A stretch of DNA of 64,000 bases from Clitoria ternatea (GCA_037962975.1 CM075675.1:108960718-109024717), one strand, 5' to 3'; shown: positions 46,301 through 57,283, counted from the first letter of the stretch. Notes: a model not told the origin generated them from the sequence alone. A program made the numbers and translations.

Positions 46301-49300
46301 AACCCTACAATGCCTTTCTAAGTGTGGCCATAAAAAAATATACAAAAATTCAACTACTCAGATTTATCATATTTTCATGGGTTATATATCCTTCAAATTT
46401 GGCTAAAAATTCATCTTTAAAGAAAATCTGCAACTTCCCTTGCAGAAATCTGCTTAAACTTCAGGGACAACCCTACAAGGCCTTTCTAAGTATGGCCATT
46501 AAAAATATTGCAAAAATTAAACCGCTCGGTTTGGTCATATTTTCATTGGCTATACCCTTCAAATTTGATAACAATTTATCGTTGGAGAAAATCTGCTCAT
46601 TCTCTTAGAGAAATCCAATGAAACTTTAGGGAGCCCCTATAATGCCTTTATAAGAATGGTCGTAAAAAATTACTCAAAAATTTAACCGCTTAGTTTTGTC
46701 ATATTTTCATGGGCTATAGCCTTTTAATTTGGTTAAAAATTCATTGGTGGTGAAAATCTGCCCTTTCCCTTGGAGAAATTTGATGAAACTTCAGGGATAA
46801 CCCTATAATGCCTTTCTAAGTGTGGCCATAAGAATTTATGTAAAAATTTCACCGCTCAGTTTTGTCATATTTTTCATGGACTATAGCTTTCAAAGCGTGG
46901 CCGTAAAAAATATACAAAAATTCAACCGCTCTATTTTGTCATATTTTCGTGGGCTATATAACCTTTAAATTTGGCTAAAAATTCAACGTTTGACAAAATC
47001 TGCCCTTTCTCTTAGAGAAATTCGATGAAACATCAGGGACAACCCTACAATACATTTCTAAGCTTGGCGGTAAAAAATAATGGAAAAATTCAAATTTGGA
47101 TTTTCTTTGTCATATTTTCATGGGCTATAGACTTCAAATTTGGATAAGAATCATCATTGGTGAAAATCCACCCCTTCTATTAGAGAAATCTGATGAAACT
47201 TCAGGGACAATCCTACACTACCTTTTGAAGCATGGTCGTAAAAAATTATGCAAAAATTCAACCGCTCGATTTTGTCATATTTTCGTGGGCTATAACAGTT
47301 AAATTTGGCTAAAAATTCAATGCTGGACAAAATCTTTCTTTTCTCTCAGAGAAATCCAACGAAACTTCAGGGACAACCCTACAATACATTTCTAAGCTTG
47401 GCAATAAAAAAATCAGGGAAAAATTCCACCGGTTGGTTTTGTCATATTTTCGTGGGCTATAGACTTCAAATTTGACTAAAAATTCGTCATTGGTGAAAAA
47501 TTCCCCCTTCCCTTAGAGAAATCTGATGAAACTTTAAGGAACACCCTACAAAAATTATGTAAAAATTCAAACGCTCGGTTTTGTCATATTTTCGTGGGCT
47601 ATTCAAATCTGGCTTAAAAATCATCATTGGAGAAAATCTGTCTATTCCCTTGTAGATATCTAATGAAACATTACGGATAACCGTACAATGCCTTCCTAAG
47701 CATGACCGTAAAAAATGATGTGAAATTTCAACTGTTTAGGTTTAGCCTTGAAATTTTACTACAAATTCATTGGCGGAAAAAATATACCCCTTCCTTTGAA
47801 GAAATCTAATAAAACTTCAGGGACAACCTCACAATGCCTTTCTAAGAATTACCGCAGAAAAGCATGCAAAAATTCAACCGCTCGATTTTGTCATATTTTC
47901 ATGGGTTGCTTTTAAATTTGGCTAAAAATTTATCATTGGATAAAATCTGCCATTTCGCTTAGAGAAATATGATAATTTTAAAGACAACCTTACAAAACCT
48001 TTCTAAGCATGGCCGCAAAAAAATCATGGAAAACTTCAACTACTCGATTTTATTATATTCTCGTAGGCATTAGCCTTTCAATTTAGCTAAAAGCTCATCG
48101 TTGAAGAAAACCTGCTTCTTTCCTTAGTGAAATCTGATGAAACTTCTGGGACAACCTTACCATGCATTTCTAAGAATGGCCATAAAAAATATGCAAAAAT
48201 TCAACTGCTCGATTTTCTCATACTTCCATGGGAGTTAGCCTTCAAATTTGGCCAAAAATTCATTGTTGGAGAAACTTTTCTCCATCCTTGGGAGAAATTT
48301 AATGAAACGTCAGGGATAACCATACAATGCCTTTCTAAGCATGACCACAAAAAAGCATGGAAAAATTGAACCGCTTAATTTTCCCATATTTTCATGGGTA
48401 ATTAGCCTTTAAGTGTCGCTAAATATTAATCATTGGAGAAAATATGCTTCTTCGCTAGTGAATTATGATGAAATTTCAAGGATAACCTTGCAAGGCCTTT
48501 CTAAGCATGGCCGCCAAAAATCATGCAAAAATTCAACTACTTGATTTTTCATATTTTCGTGGGCATTAGTCGTCAAATGTGGCTTAAAATTCATCGTTGG
48601 AGAAAATCTGGCCATTCCCATAGAGATATCTGATAAAACTTTAACGATAACCCTACAATGCCTTTCTAAGCATGGCCGTAAAAATTGATGTGAAATTTCA
48701 ACTTTTTGGTTTTGTGATATTTTCATGCATATTAGCCTTAATATTTTGCTAAAAATTCATTGTTGGAGAAAATCTCCTCATTCCTTTGGAGAAATCTAAT
48801 GAAACTTCAGGGACAACCTTACAATGTCTTTCTAAGCATGGCCGCAAAAAAGCATGTAAAAATTCAACCGCTCAATATTCACATATTTTCTTGCATAATA
48901 ACCTTCAAATTTGGGTAAAAAGTCATCGTTAGAGAAAATCTACCCTTCGCTTAGGGAAATATGGTGAAATTTAAGGATCAACCTTAAAAATCCTTTCTAA
49001 GCATGGCCGTAAAAACTCATGCAAAAATTCAACAGCTCGATTTTGTCATATATTTGTGGGCAATAGCCTTTAAATTTGGCTAAAAACTCATCGTTGGAGA
49101 AAATCTACTCCTTTCCTTAGAGAAATCTAAAGAAACTTCAGGGGCAACCTTACAATGCCTTTCTAATCATGCCCATAAAAAATCATGGAAAACTTCAACT
49201 GCTCGATTTTGATATATTTTTGTAGGTATTAGCCTTCAAATTTGGGTAAAAATTCATTGTTAGAGAAATTTTTTCTTCCCTTAGAGAAATCTGATAAAAC

Positions 49301-50103
49301 TTTAAGGATAACCTTACAATGTCTTTCTAAGCTTGACCATAAAAAAAGCTTGCAAAAATTAAACCGTTTGATTTTCTCATATTTTCTTAGAAATTAGCCT
49401 TCAAATTTGGCTAAAAAATTTATTGTTGGAAAAAATCTATGCCTTCGTTTGGGAAATATGGTGAAATCTTAGATACAACCTTACAAATCTTTTCTAAGCA
49501 TGCCGCAATAAATAATATGAAAAATTTAACCGCTCGATTTTTTCATATTTTTGTGCGTATTTGCCTTCAAATTTGTCTAAAAATCATCGTTTAAGAAAAT
49601 ATACCTCTTTCTAAGGAGAGATATGATGAAACTTTAGGGACAACATTACAAAGCCTTTTAAAAGTTGGCCACAAAAAATGCAAAAATTCAACTGTTTGTT
49701 TTTGTCATATGTTCGTGGGCATGAGCCTTTATTTTTTGTTAAAAATTCATTGTTGGAGAAAATCTCCCCCTACCCTTGAGAAATCTGATAATACTTCAGG
49801 AAAATCTTATAATCCATTTCTAAGAATGGCCACAAATTTCATGTAAAAATTCATCTGTAAGAAATTTAATGAAGCTTCAGGGAGAACCTTCAGGTAGCAA
49901 GTTATAGGTAACAGGCTGTAGGTTACAAGTAACAGGTAGCAAGTATCAGGTAACATGTAGAAGGTATCAAGTAGCAAGTAGAGGTTATAGGTTGCAGGTT
50001 GCAGGTAGCAGGTAGCAGGTAGCAGATAGCAGATAGCAGATAGCAGGTAGCAGGTAGCAGGTAGCAAGTAGCAGGTAGCAGGTAGCAGGTAGCAGGTTGC
50101 AGG
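46301..50103 (+). repeat. Satellite block D, ending in HOR-I
   Basis: Ordinary monomers to about 48.2 kb, then a stretch matching HOR-I. About 48205-49393 corresponds to 880-2061 of copy 1, and 49394-50103 corresponds to the start of the unit including its minisatellite. The block is cut at 50104 by the Athila-like element. Confidence 0.9.
49891..50103 (+). repeat. Heptamer minisatellite 5, interrupted
   Basis: GGTAGCA heptamers in the same position as in HOR-I copy 1, ending at the TG of the inserted Athila-like LTR. The remainder of the array would lie beyond the window. Confidence 0.92.
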
Positions 50104-51056
50104 TGATAAGTCTTGAAAAGACTTAATTATTCCACTGTTTATTTAACATAAATTACTAAGTATTGTCTAGTTTTGATATTATTATTTAATAATTTGTTAA
50201 TAATTCATGTTTTAGTTAATTATTTCAAAAGTATGCTATTTATGTAAGAAACCGATTAAAAATATTAATTAGCTGAGGAATTTTGAAGCAGCCAGCGTAT
50301 AAATGCTAGGCAAGTAGCTGTTTATTGGTGCAGGAACAGGGCGGACTCAAGATAAGAAGAAAATTCCGAGTGAAATCCTACAAATCCGAGCAGAAATTGA
50401 TAAATCCGAGTGAGACTTCCTGAATCCGACTGAAAAGAGCCCAAATACTGACCAAGCGAGACTTCAAGTAAGCTAACTTAAGAAGACTCCAAAGACACCG
50501 ACTCCGAAAGAGAACAAGGACTCAGAATATTGCATGAAGAACCCAAACGCCAACTGCAGAATACCGATTAAATAATCAACTCGCTTAAGCGGGAGTTAAA
50601 TTCGCTAAAGCGAAGGATAAAAATTAGCTCAAGCGAAGCAATCACGCTTGAGTGAGAAAGCCATTCTGTATTACATATTTCCAATTCGCCCAAGCTTCGC
50701 CATAACGCTTAAGCGACCAAGCAACACTGTAGTACAATTCCTGAACTCGCTCAAGCGAGAGTTTAATCCGCTCAAGCGAAAACCCAGCAGCTGAAGCGAA
50801 AAAGCAGTAACTTAAACCCTGTTTCTTCCCTCCAACAACACACACCTGGTGCAATACTGTTTCCGCTTTCATTGCCTTCTTCTCCACTGCTGCAACCTTA
50901 GTAACTTAAGTAGTGAACTGTCAATTAGCTGGTGCTACGCTGTAAATTAGCTAAGGCTGAGCTGGATCCTGTTAAGAGCTGAGCTGTAATTAGTTGGTTA
51001 CTCTGTAAACTGTGTAATTAGTTTTAGTCGTTAACTTAAGTTCTCTAAGTTATTAG
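50104..51056 (+). mobile_element. Athila-like 5' LTR, left part
   Basis: Begins TGATAAGTCTTG, like the LTR at 24738. It contains CCGAGTG words (50365-50470) and a long CGCTCAAGCG dyad array, and ends at the ATTAG duplicated by the copia insertion. Confidence 0.82.
50582..50799 (+). promoter_or_regulatory. CGCTYRAGCG-type dyad array in Athila-like LTR
   Basis: Nine dyads, some with one or two mismatches, start at 50582, 50603, 50626, 50645, 50687, 50706, 50748, 50769 and 50790. Spacings are 21, 23, 19, 42, 19, 42, 21 and 21 bp, two or four helical turns throughout. Confidence 0.72.
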
Positions 51057-51175
51057 TGTGTTTGAATATGTTAACAGGTCCAAAGATGTGCAAAGATTTT
51101 GATAATGACAAGCACTCTTGAAGAAACCGATGCAAAAACAAAGACATGAAATCAGAATTGAAGTAACAGCGAAGC

Positions 51176-51580
51176 TAATCGATTAGGCCATAGATGCTAA
51201 TCGATTAGGAGCTTTCTGTTTTGGAATTAATTGCATCAGGTATGAAAGCTAGTCGATTAGTAAGCCAAATAATCGATTAGGTACACACTGGAATTAAGGT
51301 AATCGATTATACACCAGAGACTAATCGATTATAACAATCAGAAATGGGACAAAAATGCATCAGGTATGAAAGCTAATCGATTAAGGGAACCATATAATCG
51401 ATTAGTGAGTCACTGGATTTAAGGTAATCGATTGCAAGACATGCTAATCGATTAGGATGCTGCGAAAACAAATTAAATGCATCAGGTACAGATGCTAATC
51501 GATTACAGGAAGTAAAATAATCGATTAGTGACTCTCTGACTTGAAGCTAATCGATTACAACGCGAGGGTGTAATCGATTA
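51176..51580 (+). promoter_or_regulatory. TAATCGATTA palindrome array in copia 5' LTR
   Basis: Fourteen units start at 51176, 51198, 51250, 51270, 51300, 51322, 51374, 51395, 51425, 51445, 51496, 51518, 51548 and 51571. Twelve are exact TAATCGATTA; those at 51250 and 51425 have one change. Spacings are 22, 52, 20, 30, 22, 52, 21, 30, 20, 51, 22, 30 and 23 bp. Part of the regularity reflects a tandem unit of about 123 bp (GCATCAGGTA recurs), but palindromes are kept better than spacers. Confidence 0.82.
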
Positions 51581-51699
51581 CGCTAGTGGAAAAACAGATT
51601 TAAGTGGGAAACCAGGTCATGTCTCCACCATTCTTTAAATTTCCACTAACTGCAACGGCTATGATGGACTAGGGCACTCCTCAACAGCTATCTTGGCTC

Positions 51700-51705
51700 T
51701 ATAAA
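51700..51705 (+). promoter_or_regulatory. TATA box of copia 5' LTR
   Basis: TATAAA in GGCTCTATAAATTGAAG, 119 bp after the last TAATCGATTA unit. The identical box is at 60255-60260 in the 3' LTR. Confidence 0.72.
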
Positions 51706-52481
51706 TTGAAGAGGAAGACAAGCACAAACACACAACTAAGTAGCAACAATTCATAGCTCTATTTTGTGCTTTGTAAGCCTATTTCTTGCATATTGTACTT
51801 TCACTTGTATATCCTCTCATCTTGAGAGATTAGAATTTGGGAGAGCTTTTCATTTGTATATCTGCTCTATTAAGAGAGTATATTGATTGTAAACACAAAC
51901 TCCAAACACAAGATATTCACTCTAGGTTGAGTGGTTGTTCACTCTAGGTTGAGTGGTTACAAAGGTTGAGGATTCAATCTTTGGGATATTGTGAGATTGA
52001 GAGATTGGGTGGGTTGCCCTTATACTTGTGAGGATTGGGTTCTTGAGTGTGGGACACTAGGAAGCCGCAATTGCTCAAAGTTGTATCTCTAGTCTACAAT
52101 AGTGGAAAATCCTCTAAGTGGGTTGCTTAGAGGCGAGACGTACACCGGATTGGGTGGAACTCGTTACATCGGTTTGCAAGCTTCTCTTCCTTACTCTTTT
52201 ACTTTCATTTACTGCATATTTGTTGATTGGTATTGATTGGTTGAGAAGAGCTCACTTGAACTTGCTTAATTTGTTATACCTCTAATATTGCACACCAAGT
52301 GTTTGATAAATTGCTTCAGCAATATTTCTCATTATAGTGCATTGCTTGTTATCCTCCATTCTATTTCACTTGCATAATCTCACAATCTTGGTTATAAAAT
52401 CAATTTCAAAGGTATTCCAATCAAAAGTTTTAAAACTCAATTCACCCCCCCTCTTGAGTATTGAGGCCACTTGAACAACAA

Positions 52482-52494
52482 GTGGTATCAGAGC
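52482..52494 (+). other. Copia primer-binding site
   Basis: TGGTATCAGAGC starting two bases after the LTR, complementary to the 3' end of initiator tRNA-Met. Confidence 0.92.
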
Positions 52495-52536
52495 TTGACT
52501 CTTGGTAAATCAAGCTTAACAGCTTCAAGAGATTAA

Positions 52537-54207
52537 ATGGCCTCAAGTTCTCAAAATGTTTTTCCCGAGGGTGGTGCTATAAATAGACCTCCCGCTTTTA
52601 ATGGGGAAGGGTATGCGTTTTGGAAAGAAAGAATGAAAATCTTCATTCAATCAATTGACTTGAGAATATGGAATACCATTGAAAATGGTCCTTATATACC
52701 GATGCATACTATAGATAGCAAGAATGTTGAAAAACCTATAGATGAATGGACAAGCGAGGAAGAAAAGAAAGTCCAATATGGCTACAAGGCCAAAAATCTC
52801 ATTACTATGTCTTTAGGTCAAGATGAATTTTTTAGAATAATGACATGCCAAACTGCTAAAGAAATGTGGGATACTCTTCAAGTAACCCATGAAGGTACTA
52901 ATGATGTAAAGGACTCCAAAATTAGTACCTTGACTAGCCAATATGAATGCTTTAGGATAAATTCAGGAGAATCTATTGTAGATATGCAGAAAAGGTTTAC
53001 ACTTATTATCAACCATCTTATTACTCTTGGCAAAGTATATACTAACAAAGAGCTTATGCACAAAATTTTGAAAAGTCTTAGCAGGGAATGGCAACCTCTT
53101 GTCACAGCAATAAAACAATCTCCTAGCATCAATGAAATGTCTCTTGCAACACTCTTTGGAAAATTGCAAGAACAAGAGCAAGAACTTAAAGCATTGAAGC
53201 TAGCCGAGGAAGAGGAGAAATCCACCAAGAAGAAAGGACTAGCCCTCAAAGCCACCTCCATACATGAGGAAGAATCATGCAGTGACTTAGATGAAGAAGA
53301 AGAATTTGGGCTATTCGTAAAAAGATTTGGAAGATTCATGAAGAACAAAAAGTTCCAAAAGAACTTTAAGCCCCAAGGTAAGAAACCTACCTCTAATGAA
53401 ACTTCCTCTTCACCAAGTTGTTTTGAATGTGGCAAGGAAGGACACTTCAAAGCCGATTGTCCAAACCTCAAAAAGAAGGGCAAGGACAAACAAAGAAGAA
53501 GAAGAGCCTATATTGCTTGGGATGAGAACGATGTGAGCAGCTCCGACGACTCGGAAGATGAGCAAGCCAATCTTTGCTTAATGGCAAATCATCAAGAAGA
53601 AGATAATGAGGTAAATCTTCTTGACTTAGATAAAAATGAGCTGTTAGATGCATTTGAAGAATTATATGATAAATTTACAAAAATCTCTAGTAAACTCAAA
53701 GCATCTAGGAAAACTAGTGATACTCTTGAATTGCATCTCATGGAAGTATGTAAAGAAAATGAGAGCTTAAAAGAAGAACTAGAGAAAGTTCAAACATGCT
53801 CTAAGGATAAACCATGTGATTTTGCAAAAAGGTGCATTGTATTAGAAACCAAGGTTGAAGACCTAAATAGGACACTAGAGAAATTCACAAATGGAAGAGA
53901 TAATTTGAATATCCTACTTGGGCAACAAAAATGCATGTTTAGTAAAACCGGTTTAGGATATGACCAAGAACATAGTAACCATAAAATGGAGAAACACTAT
54001 GAAAGTTTCTTTGCACCACCAAGCAAATCCTCCTCACCGTTCATGAAATGCAATCATTGTGGTTCCAAAGGACATAGTGCTTATAAGTGTAGTGTTAGGA
54101 AACTAGGACCAAAAGTCTTAAGAAAGGTGTGGGTTCCCAAAGGAACATCTCCACAAGCTAACCTTAAAGGACCCAACATAAAATGGGTACCTAGTTCTCT
54201 AAAATGA
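52537..54207 (+). CDS. gag: Copia gag polyprotein
   Basis: Intact 556-residue frame starting at the first ATG after the primer-binding site. Residues about 15-220 match copia-type gag (UBN2-like, with FxGEGYAFWKERM near the start and WDTLQVTHEGT in the middle). A basic linker precedes a zinc knuckle CX2CX4HX4C at residues 295-308; a Glu/Leu-rich coiled coil spans about 360-470, and a second knuckle CX2CX4HX4C lies at 505-518, close to the end. The protein should form virus-like particles and bind the genomic RNA. It ends at TGA 54205-54207, 13 bp before pol resumes in another frame. A long C-terminal region with coiled coil and second knuckle is unusual for short copia gags but fits SIRE-like elements. 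Confidence 0.93.
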   Translation: MASSSQNVFPEGGAINRPPAFNGEGYAFWKERMKIFIQSIDLRIWNTIENGPYIPMHTIDSKNVEKPIDEWTSEEEKKVQYGYKAKNLITMSLGQDEFFRIMTCQTAKEMWDTLQVTHEGTNDVKDSKISTLTSQYECFRINSGESIVDMQKRFTLIINHLITLGKVYTNKELMHKILKSLSREWQPLVTAIKQSPSINEMSLATLFGKLQEQEQELKALKLAEEEEKSTKKKGLALKATSIHEEESCSDLDEEEEFGLFVKRFGRFMKNKKFQKNFKPQGKKPTSNETSSSPSCFECGKEGHFKADCPNLKKKGKDKQRRRRAYIAWDENDVSSSDDSEDEQANLCLMANHQEEDNEVNLLDLDKNELLDAFEELYDKFTKISSKLKASRKTSDTLELHLMEVCKENESLKEELEKVQTCSKDKPCDFAKRCIVLETKVEDLNRTLEKFTNGRDNLNILLGQQKCMFSKTGLGYDQEHSNHKMEKHYESFFAPPSKSSSPFMKCNHCGSKGHSAYKCSVRKLGPKVLRKVWVPKGTSPQANLKGPNIKWVPSSLK

Positions 54208-54220
54208 TTTTGTTTTGTAG

Positions 54221-57200
54221 GTATGCTTCAAGGCAAGCAACACCCATTGGTACTTGGATAGCGGGTGTTCAAAGCATATGATGGGAGACATAACCAAATT
54301 TACATCATTCACTCCCAAAAGGAAAGGAAGTGTCACCTACGGAGACAACACTAAAGGAAGAATCCTAGGCATTGGAAATATAGGTAAGAATTCTTCCACC
54401 TCCATAAGTGACGTATTGTATGTTGAAGGCCTCAAACATAATCTACTTAGCATAAGTCAATTATGTGACAAAGGATATAGAGTGTTATTTGAATCAAATT
54501 GTTGCATAATTGAGCATAAGACTAATAAGGAAATTAAGTTTGTAGGCCAAAGAATTGATAATATTTACATGATTGATATGGATAGTTTGTCTACAAATGA
54601 TGCACAATGCTTCATTTCAAAAGAGGATGAAACATGGCTATGGCATAGAAGAATAGCTCATATACATGTAGACCACTTGAACAAACTTGTTTCTAAAGAT
54701 TTAGTAATTGGTCTACCAAAGCTTAAATTTGAAAATAGATTTTGTGATGCATGTCAAAAGGGAAAACAAGTAAAGGCATCTTTTCAATCCAAAAACATTG
54801 TTTCTACTCAAAGGCCTTTACAACTTTTGCACATGGACTTATTTGGACCATCCAAAATCAAAAGCTTTGGAGGTAATTACTATGGTCTAGTTATAGTAGA
54901 TGACTATTCAAGATATACATGGACATTGTTTCTTGCTCATAAAAATGAAGCATATCATGCATTCAAGAAACTTGCAAAGATTATCCAAAATGAGCAAAAC
55001 TCAAAAATTGCATCCATTAGAACCGATCATGGGGGAGAATTTGAAAATCAATCTTTTGAAAAGTTTTGCGAAAAACATGGTATTAATCACAACTTTTCAG
55101 CTCCTAGAACTCCACAACAAAATGGAGTAGTTGAAAGAAAGAATAGATCTTTAGTGGAGCTTGCTAGAACCATGCTAAATGAAAACAATATTGCAAAACA
55201 TTTTTGGGCCGATGCGATAAACACCGCGTGTTATGTTATGAATAGATGTTTGATAAGGCCTATTTTAAAGAAAACCCCCTATGAGCTTTACAAGGGTAGA
55301 AAACCCAACATTGTATACTTTCATATTTTTGGATGTAAATGTTTTGTGCTCAACAATGGAAAGGATAATCTAGGAAAGTTTGATGCAAAATCTGATGAGG
55401 CAATATTCCTAGGATATTCTCAATCAAGTAAATCTTATAGAATTTTCAACAAACAAACAAATACCATTGAGGAATCTATTCATGTCAAATTTGATGAAAA
55501 TAGACATAACCCTCCGAGAAAGGAAGATGTTGATGATCTTGTAGGTACTTTTCAAGAAATGAACTTACAAGACAAAGAAGAAGAAGTCAACAATGATGGA
55601 GGTGCAGCACAAATTGAGAGACAACAAGAATGGGTAACTTTGAAGGATCATCCCTTAGTCAAAGTCATAGGTGAAATAACTCGAGGTGTAAGTACTAGAA
55701 ATGCTATCAGAAATACTTGTAATCATCTAGCATTTGTATCACAAATAGAACCCAAGAACATAGAAGAGGCTATTATTGATGAACATTGGATGTTGGCCAT
55801 GCAAAAAGAGCTAAATCAATTTGAAAGAAATGAAGTTTGGGAGCTTGTGCCAAGACCCAATGATCACCAAATAATAGGAACCAAATGGGTTTTTAGAAAT
55901 AAAATGGATGAAAATGGCATAATTACTAGAAACAAAGCTAGACTAGTAGCTAAAGGATATAATCAAGAAGAAGGCATTGACTATGAAGAGACGTATGCAC
56001 CCGTAGCTAGGTTAGAAGCAATTAGACTACTATTAGCCTTCGCATGCTGTAGGGATTTCAAATTGTACCAAATGGATGTTAAAAGTGCTTTCTTGAATGG
56101 ATACATTCAAGAGGAAGTATATGTTGATCAACCTCCAGGTTTTGAAAATCATCAATTTCCAAATCATGTTTTCAAATTAAAGAAAGCTTTGTATGGTTTG
56201 AAACAAGCTCCAAGAGCTTGGTACGAAAGGTTGAGCAAATTTCTTTTAGAAAATCATTTTGAAAGAGGGAAGGTTGATACAACTTTATTTATAAAGCACC
56301 ATAAGAATAACATACTACTGGTACAAATTTATGTTGATGATATAATTTTTGGTGCCACTAATGATTCAATGTGCAAGGAGTTTGCCAAGCTTATGCAGGA
56401 AGAATTTGAAATGTCCATGATGGGGGAACTTACTTTCTTCCTTGGACTACAAATCAAGCAAACCAATGAAGGCACATTCATAAACCAATCTAAGTACTGC
56501 AAGGAATTACTCAGAAAATTCAATATGGACAAAACAAATGATATGGCCACACCCATAGGCACTTCATGCTATTTGGACAAGGATGAGAAAGGTAAGGATG
56601 TTGAACTTACAAAATACAGAGGTATGATAGGATCCTTACTTTACTTAACCGCTAGTAGACCGGATATCATGTTTGCTGTGTGTATGTGTGCTAGATACCA
56701 AGCTTGTCCTAAGGAATCTCATCTCACTGCAGTAAAAAGGATAATGAAATATCTAGTTGGGACTCAAGATGTTGGTTTATGGTACCCCAAAGGGGCTGAA
56801 TGTACTTTAGTTGGTTATTCTGATTCGGACTTTGCAGGATGTAAGCTTGATAGGAAAAGTACTAGCGGAACATGTCACTTGCTTGGTAGTTCTCTTGTTT
56901 CTTGGCATAGCAAGAAACAAGTAAGTGTTGCGCTATCAACAGCTGAGGCAGAATATGTTGCAGCTGGTAGTTGTTGTGCTCAAATCCTTTGGATGAGACA
57001 ACAACTTCTAGATTTTGGAGTTGTATTAAACCATGTGCCTCTTAAATGCGATAATACAAGTGCCATTAACATCTCCAAGAATCCAGTAATGCACTCTAGA
57101 ACCAAACACATTGAGATTAGGCATCACTTTATTAGAGATTATGTGTTAAAAGGGGATTGTGTACTTGAACATGTAGAAACTTCTAGGCAACTAGCTGATA

Positions 57201-57283
57201 TTTTCATAAAACCCTTGGCTAGAGAGCAATTCATTCACATAAGAAGAGAGTTAGGCATTCTTGACATGTCCAGTTGTGTTTGA
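54221..57283 (+). CDS. pol: Copia pol (protease, integrase, RT, RNase H)
   Basis: Open frame of about 1020 codons directly after a TAG at 54218-54220, with no AUG needed if made as a gag-pol fusion. Counting from the Leu codon at 54254, the protease DSG is at residues 2-4, the zinc-binding pre-integrase region about 125-170 (HRRIAHIH, CDACQKGK), the integrase triad D195, D258 and E294 (35 residues between the last two, as expected), RT about 530-770 with YVDD at 693-696, and RNase H about 850-990 with SDSDFAG. No stop or frameshift is seen, so it may be functional. Gag is in frame 1 and pol in frame 2, so a frameshift, bypass or splicing event is required. Confidence 0.93.
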   Translation, partial: VCFKASNTHWYLDSGCSKHMMGDITKFTSFTPKRKGSVTYGDNTKGRILGIGNIGKNSSTSISDVLYVEGLKHNLLSISQLCDKGYRVLFESNCCIIEHKTNKEIKFVGQRIDNIYMIDMDSLSTNDAQCFISKEDETWLWHRRIAHIHVDHLNKLVSKDLVIGLPKLKFENRFCDACQKGKQVKASFQSKNIVSTQRPLQLLHMDLFGPSKIKSFGGNYYGLVIVDDYSRYTWTLFLAHKNEAYHAFKKLAKIIQNEQNSKIASIRTDHGGEFENQSFEKFCEKHGINHNFSAPRTPQQNGVVERKNRSLVELARTMLNENNIAKHFWADAINTACYVMNRCLIRPILKKTPYELYKGRKPNIVYFHIFGCKCFVLNNGKDNLGKFDAKSDEAIFLGYSQSSKSYRIFNKQTNTIEESIHVKFDENRHNPPRKEDVDDLVGTFQEMNLQDKEEEVNNDGGAAQIERQQEWVTLKDHPLVKVIGEITRGVSTRNAIRNTCNHLAFVSQIEPKNIEEAIIDEHWMLAMQKELNQFERNEVWELVPRPNDHQIIGTKWVFRNKMDENGIITRNKARLVAKGYNQEEGIDYEETYAPVARLEAIRLLLAFACCRDFKLYQMDVKSAFLNGYIQEEVYVDQPPGFENHQFPNHVFKLKKALYGLKQAPRAWYERLSKFLLENHFERGKVDTTLFIKHHKNNILLVQIYVDDIIFGATNDSMCKEFAKLMQEEFEMSMMGELTFFLGLQIKQTNEGTFINQSKYCKELLRKFNMDKTNDMATPIGTSCYLDKDEKGKDVELTKYRGMIGSLLYLTASRPDIMFAVCMCARYQACPKESHLTAVKRIMKYLVGTQDVGLWYPKGAECTLVGYSDSDFAGCKLDRKSTSGTCHLLGSSLVSWHSKKQVSVALSTAEAEYVAAGSCCAQILWMRQQLLDFGVVLNHVPLKCDNTSAINISKNPVMHSRTKHIEIRHHFIRDYVLKGDCVLEHVETSRQLADIFIKPLAREQFIHIRRELGILDMSSCV

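Larger units (their letters stand above)
51057..52480 (+). mobile_element. Copia 5' LTR
   Basis: TGTGTTTGAATATG...TTGAACAACA. From left to right: TAATCGATTA array, TATA box, a duplicated 22-bp word (TTCACTCTAGGTTGAGTGGT) at about 51915-51958, and the conserved C-rich end TTCACCCCCCCTCTTGAG. Confidence 0.95.

Noticed and set aside
8984..50104. Insertion preference at one position of the satellite monomer
   Set aside because: The target sites (CATGG, TCTAT, AACCC and the heptamer array) fall at different monomer positions.
51176..51580. CRISPR-like appearance of regularly spaced palindromes
   Set aside because: Repeats are only 10 bp, spacings alternate, the context is a plant LTR, and no cas gene is present.
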